Below are positions 55,061 to 62,884 of a stretch of 64,000 nucleotides of DNA, piece by piece (positions within the stretch are counted from its first letter, which is position 1; each line of letters begins with the position of its first letter). Source of the stretch: Prochlorococcus sp. AG-347-E23 (GTDB taxonomy: Bacteria; Cyanobacteriota; Cyanobacteriia; PCC-6307; Cyanobiaceae); contig QCBH01000005.1 in NCBI GenBank assembly GCA_003281685.1, positions 18,130-82,129 on the forward strand, read 5' to 3'. A model generated the notes under the pieces. That model was not told the origin of the DNA and did no database searches. It was given only the letters and a program-made list of their open reading frames with translations. Both the position numbers and the translations under genes were made by a program.

Positions 55061-55197
55061 TTACTAAAGAAGAAGAAAAAGAATTTAAAAAACCTAAATT
55101 ATATAGATTTTGGAACTTTCTTATTTATGGAAGTTCCATAGCTATTGGAGTTTTCTTAGTTTATTTATATTCTGCTTATGTCTTTATAAATAAATGA
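55057..55197 (+). CDS. Micro-ORF 3 of a coupled set, 46 aa membrane protein
   Basis: ATG at 55057 within the previous stop. Charged N-terminus (MITKEEEKEFKKPK) then a helix (FLIYGSSIAIGVFLVYLY). Its stop again overlaps the next ATG by four bases. Confidence 0.6.
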   Translation: MITKEEEKEFKKPKLYRFWNFLIYGSSIAIGVFLVYLYSAYVFINK

Positions 55198-55289
55198 TTT
55201 ACATGTACGGCATAGCGATTACTTATGGAGTTGTGAGTCTTTTATTGCTTGGTGGGTTTGCATACTTTACTTTAAAAATAAAACGCTAA
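55194..55289 (+). CDS. Micro-ORF 4 of a coupled set, 31 aa membrane protein
   Basis: ATG at 55194 within the previous stop; encodes MIYMYGIAITYGVVSLLLLG and a basic end. Last of the four overlapping frames. Confidence 0.55.
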   Translation: MIYMYGIAITYGVVSLLLLGGFAYFTLKIKR

Positions 55290-55296
55290 TTTTTAT

Positions 55297-55419
55297 ATCT
55301 TCTTCAATAAAGATTTCTTAGATAAATTTTTTGATTTTTGTAGAGAATATCAACAAGAAATTCCACCTCAGAAGATGGCTGAGATTTTAAGAGAATATTC
55401 AGATAGATTAGATGAATGA
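55297..55419 (+). pseudogene. Conserved-looking small frame without a canonical start, 40 codons
   Basis: The frame reads FLDKFFDFCREYQQEIPP and then KMAEILREYSDRLDE, an ordinary soluble helical protein, but only ATC or ATA codons precede it. An internal ATG near the middle would leave only 15 residues. Probably a decayed gene or a rare start. Confidence 0.4.
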
Positions 55420-55656
55420 TAGACAATAGCAGACTTAAGAAGGTACTAAGAGAATAAAATTTCTAGCAAAATTTAAGCAAATTTTTCTAAAGTTAGAATA
55501 AATTTTTTGAAGATATTTTCCTTGCAATTATTCATAATTTGAGATTTTTTTTTGATCCTTAATCCGTACAATTTTGTTCCTCTAACCGCACACATAAAAC
55601 TTGAAATTTACTATTCAAATGAATTAGAACATAGTTATAGACAAGGGGAAAGTCTT

Positions 55657-55809
55657 ATGGCACTAAATGACAAATTTACTATCCAAGAAATTAATTTGGA
55701 TAAAAAAGACCTTTCATTTGATAATAAGCTCAAAAAAATTGAAGCTTATTGGAATAATGAATGTAAAGAACATCCGAGTAACAACAATTGCAAGATTTTT
55801 TGTGATTAA
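55657..55809 (+). CDS. Small protein with C-terminal Cys motif, 50 aa
   Basis: ATG at 55657 with a GGGGA ribosome-binding stretch upstream; a longer frame to 55552 is less natural. The end NNECKEHPSNNNCKIFCD shares its pattern with the protein at 56013-56159 (EC, then H/YP, C, and C-D/N at the end). Probable paralogues; function unknown. Confidence 0.6.
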   Translation: MALNDKFTIQEINLDKKDLSFDNKLKKIEAYWNNECKEHPSNNNCKIFCD

Positions 55810-55895
55810 AAACTTTAACTTTTAGGTATTCTTACGCTTGATTTTTACATAATCCCCGTACTAAAGAATAATTAGATAGAAAGGAGGTCAAGCAA

Positions 55896-55997
55896 ATGAC
55901 TAATTTAGGTATAGAAATTTTATTTTGGACAATTTTAATTTCTTATCTGGGATTAAGGTTTTCTCAAACTTGGAATGGATTCAAAAAACAGTATTAA
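55896..55997 (+). CDS. One-helix mini-protein, 33 aa
   Basis: ATG at 55896 follows AAGGAGGT, the strongest ribosome-binding site in the region. Encodes one helix (EILFWTILISYLGLRF). It lies between the two Cys-motif genes, which suggests a three-gene unit. Confidence 0.6.
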   Translation: MTNLGIEILFWTILISYLGLRFSQTWNGFKKQY

Positions 55998-56012
55998 TTA
56001 GGAGAATAGAAA

Positions 56013-56159
56013 ATGAAACTACAAACTCAGTTCACAGTTCCAAACAAAAAATTAAAAGATCTTGATTATGTTAAAAAAGTAGATTTTTTAAAAGAAATTT
56101 TAAATAAAGAATGTATAGATTATCCAAATCAAGAAGATTGCCTGGTTTGTTGCAATTAA
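56013..56159 (+). CDS. Small protein with C-terminal Cys motif, 48 aa
   Basis: ATG-initiated after a TTAGGAGAAT ribosome-binding stretch. The end NKECIDYPNQEDCLVCCN matches the pattern of the 55657 protein. Function unknown; the spaced cysteines may bind metal or form disulfides. Confidence 0.6.
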   Translation: MKLQTQFTVPNKKLKDLDYVKKVDFLKEILNKECIDYPNQEDCLVCCN

Positions 56160-56236
56160 AAATCAAAAAATAGCTTTTAAAAAAGTAAATAAATTTTTAT
56201 TATTATTTATAAATTTTCTAAAAGGGAGTTAGCACT

Positions 56237-56755
56237 ATGGAATTGAGATTCTTCCCAATAAATATTTTTAGAGAGACTCCAAAAGTCACATTCTTCGATG
56301 CAGGCATAGATAGTTCTAATGGTTCTGATGTTGTGATCCATTCTGGGGAAGCTATATCTCCTCCAGATGATTTAAAAGATGAGCAATATTACGTTCACAA
56401 TCATCAAATTGACCACAATTTAGTTATCACTGGAGAAAGGACATTTGTTTTAATAAATCCTTCCTGGGATGAACCTCATCATGTGATTTATTTAAATAGA
56501 TCTATGGGAGCATTAGAAATTCCTGTAGGAACTTATCACAGATCTATCTCAGGGAAAGAAGTTAGTATTGTTTTAAACCAACCCAAAAGAGATAAATTTT
56601 TTAATCCTTCTAAAGAATTTACCCCTCAAAAATTAGACAAAATTAATTTAATTAAGGCAAGAAAAAGTCCGCCTGTTTATTGGATTTACGAAAATAACAA
56701 AATCAAAAGACTCTATTTTAATCCTCTAGAGAGAAAAGTTAAAACTCTTGTTTGA
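56237..56755 (+). CDS. Cupin-like protein, 172 aa
   Basis: The central region YYVHNHQIDHNLVITGE and PHHVIYLNRSMGALEIPVG looks like a cupin-type barrel with several His that could bind metal. The flanks are not assigned. The stop is followed within two bases by the LOG-family gene, so they may share a transcript. Preceded by GGGAGTT as ribosome-binding site. Confidence 0.6.
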   Translation: MELRFFPINIFRETPKVTFFDAGIDSSNGSDVVIHSGEAISPPDDLKDEQYYVHNHQIDHNLVITGERTFVLINPSWDEPHHVIYLNRSMGALEIPVGTYHRSISGKEVSIVLNQPKRDKFFNPSKEFTPQKLDKINLIKARKSPPVYWIYENNKIKRLYFNPLERKVKTLV

Positions 56756-56756
56756 A

Positions 56757-57611
56757 ATGAAAAAAAATATATCCCATAGTAATAATTTAAAAAACCTGAA
56801 TTTAATTATTAATTCTGATACTTATAAATTGGCTCATGAAGATATTGGTTTACTTAGCCGAAATGAAATGCGCGGAGTCAGAATGCTTCTTGAAATTACT
56901 AAACCAGATTTAATCCTTGAAGAAAATAAAATTCTTTCAACAATAATTATTTTTGGAGGCGCAAGCATTACAGAAGAATCAAATATAAAAAAGAGACTTG
57001 AAAATATAGAAGAGTTAATTAAAAAAAATCCTAAATCGATACTTTTAAAACGAAATTTAAATAGATTAGAAAATTTGCTTCAAATGAGTCATTACTATCA
57101 ATCCGCAAGGGAGTTTTCTAAACTTGCTTCAATTAGTAATCAAAATAAAAACTGTAATTCTCACGTGATTGTGACAGGTGGGGGGCCTGGAATTATGGAA
57201 GCTGCTAATAGAGGTGCATTTGAAGCAAATTGTAAATCTATAGGGTTAAATATCAGTCTCCCTTATGAACAAATCCCAAATGCTTTTATAACTCCAGGTC
57301 TTTGCTTTAAGTTTAATTATTTTGCATTAAGAAAGATCCATTTTGTCATGCGATCAGTAGCTGCTGTATTTTTCCCTGGAGGTTTTGGAACACTAGATGA
57401 ATTATTTGAACTATTGACACTTTGTCAAACAGGAATGAAAACAAAAATCCCAATCATTCTTTTTGGTAGAGAGTATTGGAATAAGATAATTAACTTTGAA
57501 TATTTAGCTGATCTTGGATTAATTGAAGATGATCACCTAAATCTTTTCAAATATGCAGACACCGCATCAGAAGCATGGGAAATAATCAAATCATCAAAAA
57601 TCTCAGATTGA
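56757..57611 (+). CDS. LOG-family protein (TIGR00730-like Rossmann nucleotide hydrolase)
   Basis: The motifs GGGPGIMEAANRGA and PGGFGTLDELFELLT are the defining elements of the LOG/lysine-decarboxylase-like family, which in plants activates cytokinins by releasing ribose monophosphate. Bacterial members act on AMP or other nucleotides or are of unknown specificity. Start placed at ATG 56757; a TTG three codons upstream would overlap the previous gene. Confidence 0.88.
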   Translation: MKKNISHSNNLKNLNLIINSDTYKLAHEDIGLLSRNEMRGVRMLLEITKPDLILEENKILSTIIIFGGASITEESNIKKRLENIEELIKKNPKSILLKRNLNRLENLLQMSHYYQSAREFSKLASISNQNKNCNSHVIVTGGGPGIMEAANRGAFEANCKSIGLNISLPYEQIPNAFITPGLCFKFNYFALRKIHFVMRSVAAVFFPGGFGTLDELFELLTLCQTGMKTKIPIILFGREYWNKIINFEYLADLGLIEDDHLNLFKYADTASEAWEIIKSSKISD

Positions 57612-57639
57612 AATAAAGCTAATTATTTTTAAATAACTT

Positions 57640-57957
57640 TTAATTACTTAATTTATAATTTGTTTTCACAGTTTTTATTATTGAATCTTGTGGTTCTTCA
57701 CTTGGGAAACAATTAATAATTCTATATTTGCCTCCTTTTTTATCAGTCTCAACAACTGTAAATTCAACGTATTTACCAATTCCATCTCTTAAATCCTTGA
57801 CTTCAGTATTTATTATCTCTTCTTTATCATTTTCGATGATAAGAGATTTACCTCCGCAACTTAATAAAGCGTTCTCCTCAGTGAGAAAAAAATCTTTGTC
57901 ATTACTGCAAGAAGATATGAAAGATAAAGAGACAATTATAAGAATAAAATTTTTCAT
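57640..57957 (-). CDS. Small lipoprotein, 105 aa
   Basis: N-terminus IILIVSLSFISSC-type signal peptide with lipobox SFISSC (cysteine at ~17 from the ATG at 57957). The mature part is polar with an ISCGGK-like cysteine and no known domain. Probably attached to an outer or inner membrane surface. Two codons upstream another ATG (57963) is possible. Confidence 0.62.
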   Translation of the reverse strand: MKNFILIIVSLSFISSCSNDKDFFLTEENALLSCGGKSLIIENDKEEIINTEVKDLRDGIGKYVEFTVVETDKKGGKYRIINCFPSEEPQDSIIKTVKTNYKLSN

Positions 57958-58074
57958 AATCAACTTTTTGACTTTACTACATTATCAATAAAGCCTATTA
58001 AATATATAGTTAAATACCTACCAAATTAAAATTTAATTAAATTAATAATATCACTGCAATAAATAGGAATTATA

Positions 58075-59097
58075 TTAGAAAGAAATACCCGATGCATTTA
58101 GAAAATCTTTATAAATATTTTGCCAGTGTATAATTCTTTGTTCAAGTCTATTAGGCGGACCAAGTTTAAAATTTCCCAGATAAGACTTATGAACTGATTC
58201 AACAATAACTTTATCTTCCCCAAGAAATTCTAATATACTTTTTTTCCAATTTTCTAAATCATTTTCACATAAAGAAGCAGAAGCTAATTTAATTTCAATA
58301 ATACACTGATTAATATTTTTAGGAAGATAATTTATTAAAACAATCCCTTTACCAGGCCATATTATTAGATGGGTCCATGGGAGTAATCCAAAGGTATATA
58401 GATTTCCTTTACTCCTTAGAGGGGTAACAAGTACATTACAAAATTCACTGAAGAAATACCTATAGTTTTTAATTGGACCTTGTTCTTTATGTAGGGTATC
58501 TTTATGAGCTATTGCCACATGATAATCATCTAGTGTATTGTCATGAGCAATTTTCCAATTGCAATTTAAAGTATCAGAAAATTCAGAAAAAATGCTGTAA
58601 TTTATATCCCATTCATCATTACATTTTTTTCCAACAAGCTCAATTTGATCATCTATAGATATTGGTTTTTTGCTGAAATTAATCCAAATTAAAGGTCCAT
58701 TTATTAAAGAGTTAACTTTCTCTAATAAATAATCCTCTGTTTCGATTTTTGTTTCAAAATCGTACTTTAATGGCAAGGTTTTAAGTTTGCCAAAACTATC
58801 AAAAGTCCAGCCATGGTAAGGACAAAAAATACTTTTTGAAGGATTTAATTTTGTTTTTGGCAAACACAATTTTGACCCACGATGAGGGCATCTATTTTTA
58901 AAAACAGTTATTAAATTATTTTCTGAACGCGAGATTAATAATAATTGATTAAAGAATTTTTTTTCCAATATTTCGCCAGGTTTGATTTCTCCAATGAAAA
59001 TCAATGGGTGCCAAAAATTTTTTGAATAGTTATCTAATTCAAGTTCAAAAATTTTTTGGTCGTTATAAAGCCAAGTAGGCAAAAAACTAGTTGACAT
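58075..59097 (-). CDS. Rieske [2Fe-2S] non-heme iron oxygenase, alpha-subunit-like
   Basis: The 340-residue protein has the Rieske motif CPHRG (C70, H72) and CPYHGW (C92, H95), and the mononuclear iron region NWKIAHDNTLDDYHVAIAH with H193 and H198 and a distal acidic residue candidate D295. This is a complete oxygenase alpha subunit with no fused reductase or beta subunit, so it needs a separate electron donor such as ferredoxin. It is the last gene of the guanidine cluster; the ATG lies one base inside the ABC ATPase stop, so it is co-transcribed. Its substrate is not known; its setting suggests an N-substituted guanidino compound (inference). Confidence 0.85.
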   Translation of the reverse strand: MSTSFLPTWLYNDQKIFELELDNYSKNFWHPLIFIGEIKPGEILEKKFFNQLLLISRSENNLITVFKNRCPHRGSKLCLPKTKLNPSKSIFCPYHGWTFDSFGKLKTLPLKYDFETKIETEDYLLEKVNSLINGPLIWINFSKKPISIDDQIELVGKKCNDEWDINYSIFSEFSDTLNCNWKIAHDNTLDDYHVAIAHKDTLHKEQGPIKNYRYFFSEFCNVLVTPLRSKGNLYTFGLLPWTHLIIWPGKGIVLINYLPKNINQCIIEIKLASASLCENDLENWKKSILEFLGEDKVIVESVHKSYLGNFKLGPPNRLEQRIIHWQNIYKDFLNASGISF

Positions 59098-59861
59098 TAT
59101 TTATTTTTTTGTAGCCCTCTTAAAAAATCAGATAACTCATATCTAAATTTTGCAAAATCCGAATCAAGTTTCAATTTATCTAAATCTCCTTTTTGTAGAT
59201 CTACCCTAACTTCTTTTATGATTCTTCCAGGATTAGGAGCCAAAATACATATTTCCTGAGAGAGGGCTAATGCTTCTTCAATATCATGGGTTATAAGTAA
59301 AACTGTCAATGAAGTTTTTTTCCATAATTCATAGAGAAATTTCTGCATAGATTCTCTTATCTGTAAGTCCAAGGCTCCAAAAGGTTCATCTAAAAGTAGA
59401 ATTTTAGGGTTAGTCGCTAGAGCTCTTGCAATTGCAATCCTTTGTTGCATTCCTCCAGATAATTCTTTTGGATACTTATTTCCCGAATCCTGAAGACCTA
59501 CTACTTCTAATAAATAAGATGTCCTATATTTTATTTCTTTCAACTTGTAAGAATTTAAATTCATACCAAATGCAATATTCTCAGATGCAGTGAGCCAAGG
59601 GAAAAGACTATATTTCTGAAAAACCATTCCTCTATCCAATCCCGGTCCACTAACTATTTTTCCATCTACTTTAACGTTACCTTTAGATGGACTTTCAAGC
59701 CCAGCAATAATCCTCAATATAGTACTTTTACCTGATCCAGAGCTCCCAACAAGAGTTTTAAATTCACCAGAACTTATTGAAAAGCTTATTCCATCAATTA
59801 CCTTTTTTCTATTAGAACCTTCCCCAAAATATTTTGAAATATTATTAACATCTAATTTCAT
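59097..59861 (-). CDS. ABC importer ATPase subunit (nitrate/taurine/guanidine class)
   Basis: Walker A GSSGSGKST, signature LSGGMQQRIAIARAL and Walker B LLLDEPFGALD are intact. The 254-residue length and the pattern IVSGPGLDRGMVFQ place it in the SsuB/TauB/NrtD group. It follows the permease gene directly (abutting stop and start) and supplies the energy for import. Confidence 0.92.
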   Translation of the reverse strand: MKLDVNNISKYFGEGSNRKKVIDGISFSISSGEFKTLVGSSGSGKSTILRIIAGLESPSKGNVKVDGKIVSGPGLDRGMVFQKYSLFPWLTASENIAFGMNLNSYKLKEIKYRTSYLLEVVGLQDSGNKYPKELSGGMQQRIAIARALATNPKILLLDEPFGALDLQIRESMQKFLYELWKKTSLTVLLITHDIEEALALSQEICILAPNPGRIIKEVRVDLQKGDLDKLKLDSDFAKFRYELSDFLRGLQKNK

Positions 59862-60680
59862 TCAAACAGCCCATTTACATGTACGTCTAAGTAGCAATCT
59901 AAAACTCATATCCAAAGCAAATCCTATTAATCCAAGAACTATTAATTCTGCAAAAATTTGATCTGTGCGAAAAAATCTTTGAGCCAATTGAATCCTTTTA
60001 CCTAAACCAACTTCTGCTGCAATTAACTCTGCGACAATTACTAAATTCCATGAGGTTGCAATATTAATTCTTAAAGTATCAATAATACTTGGCAATGAAT
60101 ATCTGGCTATTACTCTGATCAATAAATCTTTTGTATTACCTCCTAAAGTAAGCGTTGTTTCAATGAGTTCTTTGGGTACAAATTTTACTGAATCCATAAC
60201 CATCAAAACATTAAAGTAAACGGTCCCAATAAAAATTAATGCGATTTTTGGAGCCTCTTCAATTCCTAAATAAATAATAAGCAAAGGAGAAAAAGCAGCG
60301 GCGGGCATATACCTAAGCATCGCAATTAATGGTTCACATAACGCACAAAAAGAAGGGAAAGAACCCATTAAAATTCCTAAAGGAACTGAAAAAATTGTTG
60401 CAATTATAAAACCAGCAAATACCCTACCAGTACTTGCAAAAATATCTTCAAATAATATTCCACTTTCAGCCATATCTAAAAGAGAATAAAAGACCGCTAG
60501 AGGCGATGGTAAAAACATTTCACTCACGAGTTTTAATTGACACACTACTGTCCAAATTAAAAGTGGTAGCAAAAGTGAGGATATCTGAAGAAATATTTTA
60601 TTTAATTTTTTTGGTTCACTACCAAATGAAAAGAGGGATAAAAAATATTTATCCCTCTTGATTAATTTCGAACTAACCAT
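59862..60680 (-). CDS. ABC importer permease subunit
   Basis: A 272-residue inner-membrane protein with six hydrophobic segments and the EAA-like loop (NTKDLLIRVIARYSLPSIID). Belongs to the SsuC/TauC/NrtB type of permease. It lies between the binding protein and the ATPase in the standard order. Confidence 0.9.
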   Translation of the reverse strand: MVSSKLIKRDKYFLSLFSFGSEPKKLNKIFLQISSLLLPLLIWTVVCQLKLVSEMFLPSPLAVFYSLLDMAESGILFEDIFASTGRVFAGFIIATIFSVPLGILMGSFPSFCALCEPLIAMLRYMPAAAFSPLLIIYLGIEEAPKIALIFIGTVYFNVLMVMDSVKFVPKELIETTLTLGGNTKDLLIRVIARYSLPSIIDTLRINIATSWNLVIVAELIAAEVGLGKRIQLAQRFFRTDQIFAELIVLGLIGFALDMSFRLLLRRTCKWAV

Positions 60681-60696
60681 TTTATTTTTTTATTAA

Positions 60697-61698
60697 TTAA
60701 CTAATATTTTTAACAAACGAAGAGTTAAATAATTTACTCATATCTGGTTTTTCAGGAATAAATCCTACCTTTACCATAAAGTCTGCCATTTGTTTCGCTG
60801 CATAAGGCATATGTTTCATACCGAACCCATCACGAAAAGCTTCTAAATTTTCTTCCAAAGAAAAGAACCTAGTTCCACCCTTATATTGTTTGTATTCACG
60901 TGTTGGGATCCCAGCTCGCTTTGCCATAATCTTTTCAGATTTTCTTGGATTTTTTTCCATGAATTCTCTTACATCCCACCATGTTTTAACAATTTTTTGA
61001 ACATCATCTGGTCTTTCAGAAATCAAATCTCCGCTTACAGCTAATAAATCAGGGATTGCACCTGGATATTCTTTTGAACTAGCAATAACTTTTGCTCCAG
61101 GCCTCTTCATTGCAGTTCCGGTAAATGGAGGGAATGCACCAACAGCATCTACTTTTCCTGCTGCGAATGCAGTTGCAGCCTGATCAGTTGGCAGACCTTT
61201 AATAATTACATCATCTCTAGTTAATCCAACATCATTCAGAGCTAAAACAAGTAAAAAATCATCCACAACACCTTCTTCTACTGCTACTGTTTTACCTTTT
61301 AAATCAGCAACACTTTTTATTGATTTATCTGCAATTATTTGATCATTCCCTGCAGAATTATCATTAACTAAAACAACTACTTCCCCTCCATTCTCTCCGG
61401 GCAAGAAAGAAATAGTGTCATTAAGAGTTTGCGAATTTCCATCGATTTTTCCAGCAGCAAAAGTTTCCATGGATTGAACATATCCATCAAACCATTTCAT
61501 CTGAACATTAACTCCATTTTTTTCAAACATTTTTTGATCAACAGCTATCGCCCAAGGCCACCATCCAGCCCAGTTACTGTATCCCAAAGTGATAGGTTCT
61601 CCTTTTGGAGCGGCAGGACTTGATAATGTACTTAATGAAATCGCTAATATCAGAGCAAGCAAAGAGGCCGCAAAAACTCTCAATTTTTTGAACATATT
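60697..61698 (-). CDS. ABC importer substrate-binding protein (NMT1/TauA-like), candidate guanidine receptor
   Basis: A signal peptide (MFKKLRVFAASLLALILAIS) opens the 333-residue form from the ATG at 61698; a longer frame to 61725 is possible. The mature protein shows LGYSNWAGWWPWAIAVDQKM, KGKTVAVEEGVVDDFLL and other features of the NMT1/SsuA-type periplasmic binding fold. Gene order with hypA, hypB and the guanidine hydrolase matches the sll1077-sll1082 set of Synechocystis as I recall it, so guanidine is the most likely ligand (inference). Confidence 0.85.
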   Translation of the reverse strand, partial: NMFKKLRVFAASLLALILAISLSTLSSPAAPKGEPITLGYSNWAGWWPWAIAVDQKMFEKNGVNVQMKWFDGYVQSMETFAAGKIDGNSQTLNDTISFLPGENGGEVVVLVNDNSAGNDQIIADKSIKSVADLKGKTVAVEEGVVDDFLLVLALNDVGLTRDDVIIKGLPTDQAATAFAAGKVDAVGAFPPFTGTAMKRPGAKVIASSKEYPGAIPDLLAVSGDLISERPDDVQKIVKTWWDVREFMEKNPRKSEKIMAKRAGIPTREYKQYKGGTRFFSLEENLEAFRDGFGMKHMPYAAKQMADFMVKVGFIPEKPDMSKLFNSSFVKNIS

Positions 61699-61800
61699 TG
61701 AAAAAAAAATTTTACGTACTATCAATACTTAAGAAAAAGTAAATCTAAAGTTGTAATGACTGATACTTTTAAGAGATTACTTTTAATTAATCAATATTAC

Positions 61801-62481
61801 TTATTTTTTAAATTTCATAATCTTTTTACTAATCCATTTTTGCCATAAATCGAATCCAGACTTGGTTATCGAAGAAATTTCTATAACATCTGCCTTGGGA
61901 TTAGTTGATGATATATTCGATTTTAATTCGTTAATATCAAAATTTAAATGGGGTAATAAATCAACTTTAGTAATCAAAATTAAATCTGCTTCTCTAAACA
62001 TTATTGGATATTTTAAAGGTTTATCCTCACCTTCAGTAATACTTAAAAGTGCAACTTTAAAATGTTCCCCAATCTCAAATTCTGCAGGACAAACTAAATT
62101 TCCTACATTTTCCACTAACAAAATATCTAGTATATGAGGATTGATTTTTTTTTCTAGTAATTTTAAACCTCCACTCACCATATTTGCATCTAGATGGCAC
62201 GCTCTTCCAGTTGTAATTGGTACTACTGGTATATTTAATTTTTCTAATCTTGCAGCATCAAGATTAGTAGTCATATCACCCTCTAAAACAGCACTTTGAA
62301 ATTCTGTTGAAAGATCTTCTAAAGTTATTTCAAGTAATCTCGTTTTTCCTGCACCAGGACTACTCATTATGTTCAAGCAAAGCAAATTATAATTATTAAA
62401 CTTAACTTTATTTTTCTCAGCTTGATGACTATTTTGATGAAGAATATTTAATTCAATTTTGTCTGAAATTGGTAAATGCAT
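61801..62481 (-). CDS. hypB: HypB-like nickel GTPase of the guanidine cluster
   Basis: P-loop PGAGKT (42-47), GRACHLDA with C95/H96 as metal site, NVGNLVCPAEFEIGEH and a TKVDLLPH guanine motif. Compared with hydrogenase HypB it lacks a long His-rich N-terminus. There is no hydrogenase gene in the window, and the setting with a nickel guanidine hydrolase argues that it loads nickel into that enzyme. Confidence 0.88.
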   Translation of the reverse strand: MHLPISDKIELNILHQNSHQAEKNKVKFNNYNLLCLNIMSSPGAGKTRLLEITLEDLSTEFQSAVLEGDMTTNLDAARLEKLNIPVVPITTGRACHLDANMVSGGLKLLEKKINPHILDILLVENVGNLVCPAEFEIGEHFKVALLSITEGEDKPLKYPIMFREADLILITKVDLLPHLNFDINELKSNISSTNPKADVIEISSITKSGFDLWQKWISKKIMKFKK

Positions 62482-62521
62482 TTATATTTGAAAATACATT
62501 TTTATTCTAGATACTAAATTT

Positions 62522-62878
62522 CTACTTTTCTTTAAAGTCAATGGATGCGATTTTTAATTCCCTCCCGCTAATAATTTCCTCTAAATTAAAATTGCAACAT
62601 GGAGATTTATATCCATTCTCTTTCTTTGGAAAATATGATCTATTACATTTAGAGCATTTTCCTTCAAAAGGTATTGTCTCAATAGTAATCTCAGAGGAAT
62701 CTAACCAAGAACCCAAGACTGCAGCATTAAAAGTATTTATTAATGATATTGGCTCTACGCAAGTAAATTCACCAATTTTAAGATTAATCTTTTCAACAAT
62801 TATTGTTTCTTTATTTTTTTTCTCTGCCCACTCTTCCATAGAGAGTATAAGGCATTTTGTCATATCTACCTCATGCAC
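62522..62878 (-). CDS. hypA: HypA-like nickel-delivery protein of the guanidine cluster
   Basis: The 118-residue protein has the HypA nickel site at the N-terminus (MHEVDM, H2) and a zinc site with CSKC (C75, C78) and a C94/C95 pair in SPCC. The CXXC at the C-terminal side is modified to CC, which differs from hydrogenase HypA. It lies directly downstream of the guanidine hydrolase gene and just upstream of hypB. Confidence 0.86.
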   Translation of the reverse strand: MHEVDMTKCLILSMEEWAEKKNKETIIVEKINLKIGEFTCVEPISLINTFNAAVLGSWLDSSEITIETIPFEGKCSKCNRSYFPKKENGYKSPCCNFNLEEIISGRELKIASIDFKEK

Positions 62879-62884
62879 AATAAT

